A stretch of DNA of 43,157 nt from an uncultured Finegoldia sp. (GTDB taxonomy: Bacteria > Bacillota > Clostridia > Tissierellales > Peptoniphilaceae): assembly GCF_947252345.1 (NCBI RefSeq), contig NZ_CAMXVC010000013.1, positions 1 to 43,157 of the forward strand. The letters are read 5' to 3'. The position numbers were made by a program, and so were the translations under genes. Under the pieces are notes generated by a model. It made no database searches. It was not told where the DNA came from and was given only the letters and a program-made list of their open reading frames with translations. Numbering within the stretch: the first letter of the stretch is position 1; each line of letters starts with the position of its first letter. Of this stretch, positions 8,651 to 16,230 are shown one piece after another.

Positions 8651-9193
8651 CTATTGGCTAATCCTTTCCATCACAGATTGCAAGTGATTGAATCTTCTGA
8701 TGAGTTCGTCCTTGTCAAAATCTTTTGGCTGCATATATTCTGTTACTTCGTTGATTGTTTCGTACAATTCATCATCGTTGATTTTTTTGTACAACTGAAT
8801 AGCTTGTGTTCGAAGCACAGCTAATTGCTTGTAAATTGTCATCACTTCGTGTTCTTCTTTGTTTTCCAGCATAAGCTGTTTGAGTGACCAATTGATATTG
8901 TGCTGAGTTGTCACACATTTGTTTGGAATGTAGATGTCCTCACGCTGCATATCTTTTATAAATCGGTGCAAAATTTGATTGTTGAATTTATTAATCATCA
9001 AAAAATTAATATCGACGCCTTCTTCATCGCTTTGAATTTGCTCGCCGTCTTCCTCCTTCAACAATACAGAAATTTTTGTTGACAAATCATTATCATCGCA
9101 CTCTATTATTTCAAAATCGTGTTTTTCGGATTCTGTCTTCAAAAATTCTTTAATATCTTCGGGCATATTGTAAATTAAAATTGATCTCGCCAT
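8651..9193 (-). CDS. DUF3783 family protein
   Basis: A 180-aa soluble protein. The central segment around IPNKCVTTQHNINWSLKQL followed by EEHEVM resembles the DUF3783 domain. Function is unknown. The C-terminal third is Glu/Lys rich and probably helical. No signal or membrane segment is seen. The gene starts 9 bases after the gene at 9203 and has an AGGAGG-like site, so the two form an operon. A weak hairpin (AGCC/GGCT) with a T-rich tail at the stop codon may end the transcript just before the downstream ABC promoter. Confidence 0.7.
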   Translation of the reverse strand: MARSILIYNMPEDIKEFLKTESEKHDFEIIECDDNDLSTKISVLLKEEDGEQIQSDEEGVDINFLMINKFNNQILHRFIKDMQREDIYIPNKCVTTQHNINWSLKQLMLENKEEHEVMTIYKQLAVLRTQAIQLYKKINDDELYETINEVTEYMQPKDFDKDELIRRFNHLQSVMERISQ

Positions 9194-9202
9194 AACTCCT
9201 CC

Positions 9203-9622
9203 TTAAATATTCAAATCTTCCCATTCTAGTTTTTCATTTAGCGGTTTGTTTTCATAAAAAGATTTGAACAGATTTTTGACCTCGCTGACATCGACATCGT
9301 CGACACTTTTTACCAAACAATCGGAGATATCTTTCATATACTCAATATGATACAAACACTCATCAAAGTTTCTAATAAAAGTCGCTTGAATGAAACTCTT
9401 GCCGACATATTCCAACGACACAAAATACGTCTTCTTACCGGCTTTTACTTGTTCATAATTTCTAGTGGCATTTTCTGAAATCTTGTCAATCTCATCTATA
9501 ACAACATCAAAAGAGGGACTGTCGAATGTTTTTTCTGAAGTTTTCAAAATCAATTTGTTACTTTGTTGCTCCAAAAACTCATCAGTTCCCTTAAAAACTC
9601 CTTTTTTCAAAAACTCAAGCAT
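9203..9622 (-). CDS. Hypothetical protein upstream of DUF3783 gene
   Basis: A 139-aa protein that I do not recognise. It is mixed alpha/beta in appearance, acidic at the C-terminus (LEWEDLNI), with no membrane segment, signal or cysteine cluster. The start ATG at 9622 has AGGAGG 7 bases upstream. It is the first gene of a two-gene unit with the DUF3783 protein, which suggests they act together. There is no further clue to function. Confidence 0.65.
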   Translation of the reverse strand: MLEFLKKGVFKGTDEFLEQQSNKLILKTSEKTFDSPSFDVVIDEIDKISENATRNYEQVKAGKKTYFVSLEYVGKSFIQATFIRNFDECLYHIEYMKDISDCLVKSVDDVDVSEVKNLFKSFYENKPLNEKLEWEDLNI

Positions 9623-9674
9623 AATAACCTCCTTTAATTCAAAAATTTATTTTTTAATTTTTGCTATCATACTT

Positions 9675-9683
9675 ATAATATCA
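9675..9683 (-). promoter_or_regulatory. Possible extended -10 promoter of the 9622-8651 operon
   Basis: Minus strand TGATATTAT (TG-n-TATTAT) lies about 50 bases upstream of the start codon. No clear -35 element is seen. Confidence 0.35.
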
Positions 9684-9819
9684 CAAATCAGAAATATAAT
9701 ACTCAATCAACTGAAAATAATTATTACAAAATTTAAAACAAAATACAAAAATATCTGATAATTCAATTTATACGAATGAACAAAAAATTCGAAAATTTGA
9801 ATATTCTAAAGTGAAAAAG

Positions 9820-9828
9820 TGATATAAT
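9820..9828 (+). promoter_or_regulatory. Extended -10 promoter of the MacB-type exporter operon
   Basis: TGATATAAT is a TG-n-TATAAT element 36 bases upstream of the ATG. The -35 region is weak (TTGAAT at 9797-9802, 20-base spacing). Confidence 0.6.
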
Positions 9829-9864
9829 ATCAATAAGGATAATCAATATTGAAAGGAGGAAAAA

Positions 9865-10560
9865 ATGATAAAAGTAAATAATTTACACAAGAGCTACAGC
9901 TCTGGTCAAGAATCTATTGAGGTACTTAAAGGAATTGATTTGGAAATAAAAGATGGTCAAATAATTTGCGTTTTGGGGCCATCTGGCTCGGGCAAATCCA
10001 CTTTATTGAACATACTCGGCGGAATTGAAACGATAGATGAAGGTGGGGTAGATGTTTTCGACAATAAACTCGAATCCATCAGCAAAAAAGAACTTGAAAA
10101 GTACAGGCGAAATTATGTTGGATTCGTTTTCCAATTCTACAACTTAGTCAGCAATCTAAATGTGTTGGAAAATATTGAAGTTGGAAAATATTTATCAAAT
10201 AATCCGATAGATATAGATGGTTTGATTGACGATTTGGGATTAAAGGAGCATATTTACAAATTCCCCAACGAAATATCTGGAGGACAAGCTCAAAGAACAT
10301 CAATAGGAAGGGCTATCATCAAAAGGCCAAAATTATTGATTTGTGATGAGCCGACAGGGGCATTGGATTACGAGAGCGCAAAGGATGTTTTGGTTTTGAT
10401 TGAAAAACTCAACAAACTTTATGGCTCAACTATAATAATCGCAACGCACAACACGCAAATTTCGAAAATGTGCGATGTGATATTGTCTATTCACAATGGC
10501 TCGATAAAATCAATCGAAGAAAATAAAGAAAAAATCTCTGCGAATGAGGTGACTTGGTAA
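9865..10560 (+). CDS. ABC exporter ATP-binding protein (MacB/LolD type)
   Basis: A 231-aa ATPase with Walker A GPSGSGKST (38-46), signature ISGGQAQR and Walker B LLICDEPTGALD. The P-T-G-A-L-D form is typical of the MacB/LolD/BceA group that works with FtsX-type permeases. It has an AAAGGAGG ribosome site and shares its last base with the permease start. No two-component regulator is adjacent, unlike Bce-type peptide-resistance modules. The likely role is export or extraction of a peptide or lipid from the membrane; the substrate is unknown. Confidence 0.88.
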   Translation: MIKVNNLHKSYSSGQESIEVLKGIDLEIKDGQIICVLGPSGSGKSTLLNILGGIETIDEGGVDVFDNKLESISKKELEKYRRNYVGFVFQFYNLVSNLNVLENIEVGKYLSNNPIDIDGLIDDLGLKEHIYKFPNEISGGQAQRTSIGRAIIKRPKLLICDEPTGALDYESAKDVLVLIEKLNKLYGSTIIIATHNTQISKMCDVILSIHNGSIKSIEENKEKISANEVTW

Positions 10561-12800
10561 TGAAAAATCCAATTAACAAAAGGATAGCAAGGCAACTTGT
10601 GAAAAATCCTGCAAAATATTTGCCGATTATTTTAGCTATGATTTTTGTTGTTGTTTTTTCGTCATCTTTTTTCACTTCACAAGATTCAGCAAAGGCTCTT
10701 TATTACGAGCAAATAAACAAGGGGAAAGTCGAAGATGGACAATTTACGACGATTTATCCGCTTGATGATGTTACAAAAGAAAAACTCGAAGACGAAAATA
10801 TAGATTTGTACGAAAATTTCAATGTTGAGATTTCTCATACAAATGAAAGAAAACTCAAAGCTTTCATCAACAGAAAAAACATTAATATAGCTCAAATTTT
10901 AGAAGGAAGGCTTGCTGAAAGAAAAGATGAAGTGGCTATTTCCGGAAATTACGCAAGAGCCAACAAAATAAAACTTGAAGATTCGATAAAATTAAACGAC
11001 AAAAATTTCAAAGTCGTGGGCATTGTTTCATTGCCGGATTACTCATCAATTCTGAGAAATAGAGATGACCTCGTAATGGACACCGGATATTATGGCACTT
11101 GTCTGTTAGATAAAGATGGATTTGAGTTATTCAAAGATGTCCCCATCAAATACACTTATTCTTATCACACAAAAAACAACTTAACAAAAAAATCTGCCAA
11201 CGATAAGCTAAAAGATTTGATTAAGATTATTATGAAGAAAAACGTCGTGATAGATGCAGTTACGAGATACGACAATCACTGCATAACTTACTTAATTGAC
11301 GATATGGACGGAGACGTTCCGACAATGACAACTTTTATGGTTATTTTGTTCATAGCGCTTGCTTTTGTCAGCGCCGTTCAAATTAAAAGTATGATGGAGA
11401 AGGAATCATCCGTAATAGGAACACTGTTAGCATCTGGATACACGAAGGCTGAATTACTGAAAAATTATATGATAACACCTGTAATTATGACGTTGTTTTC
11501 GGCTGTTGTGGGGAATGTAATTTCATATTCCTATGCTTACAAAAAATACGTATTTTTGTACTACCAAAGTTTTGATTTGCCAAAATTCAAACCGATTATA
11601 AGTTTGAGGTCGTTTTTGATAACTTGCATAATTCCTCTTACAATTTATATGGTAATTAATTTATTGGTTATTTCGATGAAATTGAAAGCTACGCCATTGG
11701 AATTTTTAAGGGGAACCTTCAAAAGAGAAAAAAGAAAATCCAAGGTGAAACTCACAAAATTTAATATCATGACCAAATTCAAACTCAGAATGTTCTTGGA
11801 CAACAAATTCAACCTTATCGCACTTGTTTTTGGAATTTTCCTAGCAAATATGATACTGTTATATGGTTTGTCAGTCAAGCCTATTTTCGAGTCGTACTCT
11901 GAAAATATGAAAAACACGATGAAATACAACTACACTTATTTTGTGCGAACTGAAGAAAAAAACGTAAAAGCTGACAAGTCGACAATTTTAGACGTTGAAT
12001 TGACGGACAACGACAATAAAAAAGTTCAGTTTTATGGAGTAGATGACAATTCCAATTATAAAATCAAAAACTTATCGCAATTAAACAAAGATGAAGTAGT
12101 TGTGTCGAAGGGATTTTTGCAGAGATTTGAACATAAAATAAACGACAAAATCAAAATCACAGAGCCTTATAACAGCAAAACGCTAGAATTAAAGATAAAA
12201 GGTGTTGACGAAGATAATAATTTGTATCAGATATTCACCAAGAGAGAATTGCTGAATAAAATTATCGAAAAAGATAGTGGATATTTTAATGCTTATCAAT
12301 CGAACAGCAAACTCCACATTTCCAACTCTAATTTAATCACAAAAATCAACAGAGACGAGATGGATAAATTTATGATTCACTTTTTGGATAGTTTCGGAGT
12401 TGTTTTTAAAATGTTGTTGTATATTGGAATTGGATTTTATCTGATAATCACATTTATAATTTCCAACATCATACTCGACAAGTCCAAGCTCAACATATCG
12501 TATCTCAAAATCTTTGGATACAATGACGGTGAGATAATGAGTATTTACGTTAATATTGTATTTGTAATGCTGGTTGTCTTCCAGCTAATTATGATACCTT
12601 TAATAGATAAATTATTTAAACTTATCATATTAGTAGTGATGTCGAAGTTCGATGCGTACATCATAGCGGAAATTCCTGTGTATATGTACTTGCTCGCGAT
12701 TTTGTACAGCATAATAATTTTTGCGGTTATTCAATTGCTTCAAAAAATAAAAATATCAAAACTCGATATGGTAAAAGAATTGAAAACCATAAATGGATAA
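10560..12800 (+). CDS. FtsX-family ABC exporter permease
   Basis: A 746-aa permease with about eight membrane segments. The first is near residues 21-40, then a large extracytoplasmic domain, three helices around residues 255-370, a further helix and second extracytoplasmic domain, and three C-terminal helices. This two-half architecture is that of large FtsX/MacB-like permeases. The start is ATG 10560, overlapping the ATPase stop as TAATG with GAGGTG upstream; the TTG six bases earlier is less likely. The substrate is unknown. It is followed by a strong terminator. Confidence 0.85.
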   Translation: MKNPINKRIARQLVKNPAKYLPIILAMIFVVVFSSSFFTSQDSAKALYYEQINKGKVEDGQFTTIYPLDDVTKEKLEDENIDLYENFNVEISHTNERKLKAFINRKNINIAQILEGRLAERKDEVAISGNYARANKIKLEDSIKLNDKNFKVVGIVSLPDYSSILRNRDDLVMDTGYYGTCLLDKDGFELFKDVPIKYTYSYHTKNNLTKKSANDKLKDLIKIIMKKNVVIDAVTRYDNHCITYLIDDMDGDVPTMTTFMVILFIALAFVSAVQIKSMMEKESSVIGTLLASGYTKAELLKNYMITPVIMTLFSAVVGNVISYSYAYKKYVFLYYQSFDLPKFKPIISLRSFLITCIIPLTIYMVINLLVISMKLKATPLEFLRGTFKREKRKSKVKLTKFNIMTKFKLRMFLDNKFNLIALVFGIFLANMILLYGLSVKPIFESYSENMKNTMKYNYTYFVRTEEKNVKADKSTILDVELTDNDNKKVQFYGVDDNSNYKIKNLSQLNKDEVVVSKGFLQRFEHKINDKIKITEPYNSKTLELKIKGVDEDNNLYQIFTKRELLNKIIEKDSGYFNAYQSNSKLHISNSNLITKINRDEMDKFMIHFLDSFGVVFKMLLYIGIGFYLIITFIISNIILDKSKLNISYLKIFGYNDGEIMSIYVNIVFVMLVVFQLIMIPLIDKLFKLIILVVMSKFDAYIIAEIPVYMYLLAILYSIIIFAVIQLLQKIKISKLDMVKELKTING

Positions 12801-12805
12801 ACAAG

Positions 12806-12841
12806 ACCCCAAAGTTTTTGTAGACTTTGGGGTGATTTTTT
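12806..12841 (+). terminator. Terminator of the MacB-type operon
   Basis: A perfect 10-bp stem ACCCCAAAGT/ACTTTGGGGT (12806-12815 with 12824-12833) is followed by six Ts. Confidence 0.9.
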
Positions 12842-13019
12842 AGTTGAAATTAAGCGAACAGTTCATTTTCACGACCGTATACTATGATGTTGCATTAAAA
12901 TACAAATATTACTATTCCGTAAAATAATTTCTATAGAAATTTGGTGATATCACAAACCAAATGAATTATAGCGTTTTAATAAAAAACACAAGAAAATAAT
13001 TCTAAAAATCTTAATAGAC
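12842..13019. other. Intergenic region between convergent genes
   Basis: No gene is seen. It contains one copy (12859-12900) of a degenerate dispersed repeat found again at 16087-16147, and the perfect palindrome GTGATATCAC at 12944-12953. Confidence 0.4.
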
Positions 13020-13063
13020 AAAAAAACTAACCACAAAAGCTATTTTAATAGTCTTGTGGTTAG
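13020..13063 (-). terminator. Terminator of the DUF3137-LemA operon
   Basis: A perfect 10-bp stem CTAACCACAA/TTGTGGTTAG (13027-13036 with 13054-13063) is followed on the minus strand by a run of Ts. Confidence 0.88.
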
Positions 13064-13082
13064 CTTGTAAATTAAAAATGAG

Positions 13083-13646
13083 TTAAACATTGTAATCAAA
13101 ATTATTAATAGATTTTTTATTGGACAAATCTTCTTCAACGAGAAAATCTAACTGTTTAATATTAATCACAGAAGCGACAACAGACGATGGGAAAGATACG
13201 ACTTCTTGATTGAAAATACTTATATTGTTGTTGACAATTCTCTTACACGCAGCGAGTTTTTCGTTTTCATCATCAATTTCTTCTTGTAAATTCAAAAATT
13301 CATCAGAAGATTTGAGCTCTGGATATGATTCAGCCAACGCATAAATTTGCCTGATGGCGTCGTTTTGATTTTTTATCGCATCATTGGAATCAGTAATGCT
13401 TCCTTCCTGTCTAAGTCTGACAATATCTGACAGCGTGTTTTTTTCGTGCGTTGCAAAAGACTTAGCGACTTTAATCATCTCAGAAATCGTATCGTATCTT
13501 TTTGCAAGTGCAATATCGACATTTCTCTTTGATTCATTGATAATAACTTGATATCTTCTGAGCTTGTTCGAAATAGAAATAAATTTAAACAAAACAACTA
13601 TAACCACAACAGCAATGATTGCTGGTAAAATAAGTAAATTATCCAT
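13083..13646 (-). CDS. LemA family membrane protein
   Basis: A 187-aa protein with one N-terminal membrane helix (about residues 5-24) and a long helical cytoplasmic or extracytoplasmic part. It has the LemA-family pattern of an N-terminal anchor followed by NESKRNVDIALAKRYD and, further on, a region beginning NLQEEI. Biochemical function is unknown. LemA proteins are often paired with DUF3137 or TPM-domain proteins, and here the DUF3137 gene ends 13 bases upstream, so they are co-transcribed. An AGGAGG site precedes the ATG. Confidence 0.87.
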   Translation of the reverse strand: MDNLLILPAIIAVVVIVVLFKFISISNKLRRYQVIINESKRNVDIALAKRYDTISEMIKVAKSFATHEKNTLSDIVRLRQEGSITDSNDAIKNQNDAIRQIYALAESYPELKSSDEFLNLQEEIDDENEKLAACKRIVNNNISIFNQEVVSFPSSVVASVINIKQLDFLVEEDLSNKKSINNFDYNV

Positions 13647-13659
13647 AAAACCTCCTTAA

Positions 13660-14607
13660 TTAAAAATTATCTACAAAATTATCCATTATGGTATAAAATT
13701 GCGAAAGATTTGTACGTATTTTTTCATAATTTCCGGCAAGGGCGAGCTTATCGACAGAAATAAAAAACAATGGTGGCTTAAAGAGGGTGTTGTTCGTTTC
13801 AAAAGCCATAGCAACAAATTTTTCACTCATATAAATAGAAACCCTCATCTTATTTTTGATTTCATTCAAAAAATCTATTACCTTCGCATCTATAATCAAC
13901 CTCGCATAATAATCATCCGTCGAAAAAATAGAATATGAATTGTTAAACTCTATTGATTCTGTCAAAATTTCCTTTTCATCTTTTCTTTTATTTCCATAAG
14001 GACCGTAACTTACAGAGCCCATAGATTTATTGCAAACCGGCACAACTCTGATGTGTCCATTGATACCGGTATTAAAACAAGAAGCTAACACTTGACCCTG
14101 GAAATCTGTGTATCTAACTTCTTTTCCCTTGTCATTGAACTTTTCATGATATGCGTACAAGTTACAAAACTGCGTTTTATATTCATCGCCAAAAGTTATG
14201 TGACACTTAGATTCATATATTTTTGAATTGTAAACGAGGTTTCCCAAAATATCCAAATCCATTTCTTCGTCATAATCAACTTCTGTATCGGGCAAAACCT
14301 TTTTTAGAACGGGTTCCAAGAAATTTTTTATGTAAGTATCTTCTGAATTGTATTTGTTTCTGCTGAAAAAATTAAAAAAAGGAAGCCAAATCAAAATCAA
14401 AATAATATACAAAAAATATCCGCTAAAAAATCTTGCAGCTATAGTGCTTGCAACAAATCCCAAAAAGCCAACGGAAAAATTCTCCATATTTTTATTGCTG
14501 TTTTTATTTAAAATACTTTTTAGCTTATTTTTAGTTTCTGGCAAATTCTCAATTCTATTGAGCTCATCTACAATAGAAGAATCCAAAAACTTGTCTCTGG
14601 ATTTCAT
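13660..14607 (-). CDS. DUF3137 family membrane protein
   Basis: A 315-aa protein with two adjacent membrane segments around residues 45-85, then a soluble C-terminal part containing VRYTDFQGQVLASCFN, which resembles the core of the DUF3137 family. Its function is not established. The partnership with LemA is recurrent in Firmicutes (family knowledge) and is seen here as a tight two-gene operon. The ATG at 14607 follows GAGGAGG at moderate spacing. Neighbouring DNA upstream is gene-poor and decayed. Confidence 0.78.
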   Translation of the reverse strand: MKSRDKFLDSSIVDELNRIENLPETKNKLKSILNKNSNKNMENFSVGFLGFVASTIAARFFSGYFLYIILILIWLPFFNFFSRNKYNSEDTYIKNFLEPVLKKVLPDTEVDYDEEMDLDILGNLVYNSKIYESKCHITFGDEYKTQFCNLYAYHEKFNDKGKEVRYTDFQGQVLASCFNTGINGHIRVVPVCNKSMGSVSYGPYGNKRKDEKEILTESIEFNNSYSIFSTDDYYARLIIDAKVIDFLNEIKNKMRVSIYMSEKFVAMAFETNNTLFKPPLFFISVDKLALAGNYEKIRTNLSQFYTIMDNFVDNF

Positions 14608-14650
14608 TAGAAAATAACCTCCTCACAAATTGATAAACAATTTCAATTTA

Positions 14651-14659
14651 ATTTTACCA
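14651..14659 (-). promoter_or_regulatory. Possible extended -10 promoter of the DUF3137-LemA operon
   Basis: Minus strand TGGTAAAAT (TG-n-TAAAAT) lies about 45 bases upstream of the start codon. The -35 match is poor. Confidence 0.4.
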
Positions 14660-14887
14660 CAAAATATTTGCACAAAAACATAAAATTTAAAATATAAATT
14701 GCATATTACATTTTATTCCAAAAAAAATTCAACAGGGTATACTGGAGTTTAAAATAATAAAATCTCATTTACAAATAAAAAATCAAGAGCACCAGATAAA
14801 GTAATCTTGCTTTACTTTTCTAATAAATGATTTGATTTTGCAACAGCTTCTGACAAAAGTTTTCTTCGAAATACCTACAAATATTTT

Positions 14888-15004
14888 TCATCGTGTTAAC
14901 AACACAACAGCTTCGCAGTGGCTTGAAGCTATGTGTGTAGAAATATATCTATAAATTTTAGAATATGGTCTTAAAGCAATAATAGGTAATATGAAAAACA
15001 CCAT
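14888..15004 (-). pseudogene. Fragment carrying the tail of an RlmD-like methyltransferase gene
   Basis: A 38-codon minus frame ends in SHCEAVVLLTR. Bases 14898-14921 (24 nt) are identical to 16762-16785, which encode the matching HCEAVVLL near the C-terminus of the intact rRNA methyltransferase. Outside those bases the two diverge. The upstream codons look unlike a methyltransferase and have no clear ribosome site. A broken duplicate of the gene's 3' end is the simplest reading; a short conserved repeat is the alternative. Confidence 0.5.
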
Positions 15005-15184
15005 AATTTCTTTTTTAATTCGAGCATTTGGTTATTCTCATATATTATTGTATTAATTACAATTTTATTTTTATTTAAGTGGATAATTAGTTTTTTAAGA
15101 TTCAATCAAAAGCTATCACAAATGAATAACTTATGGCATCTGCAGTGCAGTAAATTTATTGACATTTTTCACTGTTGTACTTAA
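14991..15184 (+). pseudogene. Small membrane-protein frame broken by a frameshift
   Basis: ATG 14991 opens a frame (MKNTIISFL) that stops after 21 codons. Another frame across the same bases is open to 15184 and encodes a strong membrane helix, WLFSYIIVLITILFLFKW, followed by a charged tail. Adding one T to the T-run at 15011-15016 would join them into one protein of about 64 residues. It may be a decayed gene, a phase-variable one or a sequencing error. The ribosome site is weak. Function unknown. Confidence 0.35.
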
Positions 15185-15187
15185 AAA
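15159..15187 (+). promoter_or_regulatory. Orphan promoter in the decayed region
   Basis: -35 TTGACA (15159-15164), 17-base spacer, -10 TAAAAA (15182-15187). No plus-strand gene follows. A transcript would cross the TACACCC repeats and run antisense into the gene at 15320-15775. Confidence 0.4.
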
Positions 15188-15289
15188 TAAAAACACGATT
15201 GATGTATACACCCTAGATTTTAGGTTTACACCCCTACTTAAGTATTAAATTAAAAATGTTTAAATCACCATATTCTAAAATTGGATATA

Positions 15290-15315
15290 AAAATAGCACC
15301 TACTTTTGTAGATGC
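15290..15315 (-). terminator. Terminator of the 15775-15320 gene
   Basis: An 8-bp stem (15296-15303 with 15308-15315, one G-U pair on the minus strand) with a four-base loop is followed by a short T-run. Confidence 0.65.
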
Positions 15316-15319
15316 CGTA

Positions 15320-15775
15320 TCATTGATTTATATGAGAAAAATCACAACTTTTTATATCATCCTTTAAGGTTTTATTTTCACAAAATTCAAATAAATATTT
15401 TAATAAACCTATTTTGTTAGTATCTATATTCTTGTATAAATCTGTAACTTTTCTTTCGTTAATCCAATTTATCTTTGTATTAATTTTCCCTCTATGTTCG
15501 ATATAATAATCAGCTACAGATTCTATTTCTTCTTCTAGGCTTTTAGCCTTAGCTAAATTAAAAATTGGAAATATCATTATAGAAACAAGATTTCTTTTAT
15601 CAATGTATTCAGGAACACTTTCAAATTGTTCTTTATAATACGGAAAATCAATATCTATATTTTCTGCTCTATTTAAATCTTCATAAACTATTATTGCAAG
15701 ATCTTGAGAGTCTTTTTCTAATGTTAATACTATAATGTTTTGAGCATTATATTCTAATTTTAAGAAATAATCCAT
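15320..15775 (-). CDS. Hypothetical protein in decayed region
   Basis: A 151-aa soluble acidic protein with no signal or membrane segment. I do not recognise it. It has its own terminator, which supports real expression, but the only ribosome-site candidate (GGGGTG) is about 10 bases from the ATG. Its size, acidity and surroundings of broken frames resemble orphan immunity-type genes left after loss of a toxin cassette; this is inference only. Orphan frames lie on both sides. Confidence 0.6.
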   Translation of the reverse strand: MDYFLKLEYNAQNIIVLTLEKDSQDLAIIVYEDLNRAENIDIDFPYYKEQFESVPEYIDKRNLVSIMIFPIFNLAKAKSLEEEIESVADYYIEHRGKINTKINWINERKVTDLYKNIDTNKIGLLKYLFEFCENKTLKDDIKSCDFSHINQ

Positions 15776-15783
15776 TATAATAA

Positions 15784-15975
15784 AGCACCCCTTATATAGC
15801 AGGTATTACTGCTGGTAAAGCTTCTGGAGCAAAGAAAGCAACACCAACTATTGTTATGTACTTCTTAATTTTGATTTTAGCATTATTTAAATTCCGATTC
15901 AATAAACATTTTATACAGATTAATAGCTTTAATAAAAAAATTACAAAAGACCTATATCATCATATACGAACTTAA
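15784..15975 (+). pseudogene. Orphan open frame with membrane helix
   Basis: The frame is open from a stop at 15781 to 15973-15975 and encodes a Gly/Ala/Lys-rich stretch, AGITAGKASGAKKATPTIV, then a hydrophobic segment MYFLILILALFKF. The first ATG (15856) would leave out the Gly-rich part and no ribosome site is seen. It is probably the 3' remnant of a larger gene. The GxxxG-like pattern recalls helix-packing membrane peptides, but no family can be named. Confidence 0.3.
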
Positions 15976-16054
15976 TCATGTCATTATCTCATCTCATTGC
16001 CATTTCAAGAAACATGATTGTATCTATAACGCCATCTATTTTTTCTAAATAATT
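15941..16054 (-). pseudogene. Gene remnant with in-frame TGA
   Basis: The minus frame reads a plausible soluble protein segment (LEKIDGVIDTIMFLEMAMR), then TGA at 15989-15991, then DNDMIKFVYDD and a stop at 15941-15943. The composition on both sides of the TGA looks like one protein, consistent with a TGG-to-TGA change in a decayed gene. No start codon with a ribosome site is seen. Family not recognised. Confidence 0.4.
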
Positions 16055-16204
16055 TCAATTATCTATTTTTATGTTTACGGCAGGTTCAGTTCGTTTAAAA
16101 ATTTGAAAGCTTATCACACAATACAATATTATGATATTGCATTAAAAAAATCAAAATAATAATGAGTTGAAAAGTTTTGCAATAGTTTAGTAACTTTTTG
16201 AAAC

Positions 16205-16230
16205 AAAAAAAAGCGACAAGTTCGCCGCTT
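16205..16230 (-). terminator. Terminator of the GNAT gene
   Basis: The minus-strand stem AGCGGC/GUCGCU (with one G-U pair) within 16211-16230 is followed by at least six Ts. It begins inside the last codon of the gene. Confidence 0.75.

Larger units (their letters stand above)
14665..15289. other. Gene-poor decayed region
   Basis: There is no complete gene with a ribosome site. It holds the methyltransferase-tail fragment (14888-15004), a frameshifted membrane-protein frame (14991-15184), a promoter-like pair TTGACA/TAAAAA (15159-15187), and two direct repeats TACACCC spaced exactly 20 bases apart (15207 and 15227). It looks like a site of past insertion and loss. Confidence 0.5.
15776..16204. 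other. Gene-poor decayed region, second part
   Basis: No intact gene is seen. It contains an open plus frame without a proper start (15784-15975), a minus frame cut by TGA (15941-16054), and the second copy of a dispersed repeat (16087-16147). Confidence 0.5.

Noticed and set aside
8193..8661. Plus-strand open frames of about 87-137 codons over the ABC ATPase gene
   Set aside because: They are antisense to a clear ATPase with a promoter and ribosome site; no family resemblance.
9865..12800. Bce-type antimicrobial peptide resistance module
   Set aside because: No histidine kinase or response regulator is adjacent, and the permease does not show clear Bce features by eye.
14888..15004. Treating the 38-codon minus frame as a real small gene
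   Set aside because: No ribosome site; its end is an exact copy of the methyltransferase 3' end, so a fragment is more likely.
14608..16228. Complete transposon, phage or CRISPR in the gene-poor stretch
   Set aside because: No transposase, integrase, terminal inverted repeats or regularly spaced repeats were found; only two-copy motifs.
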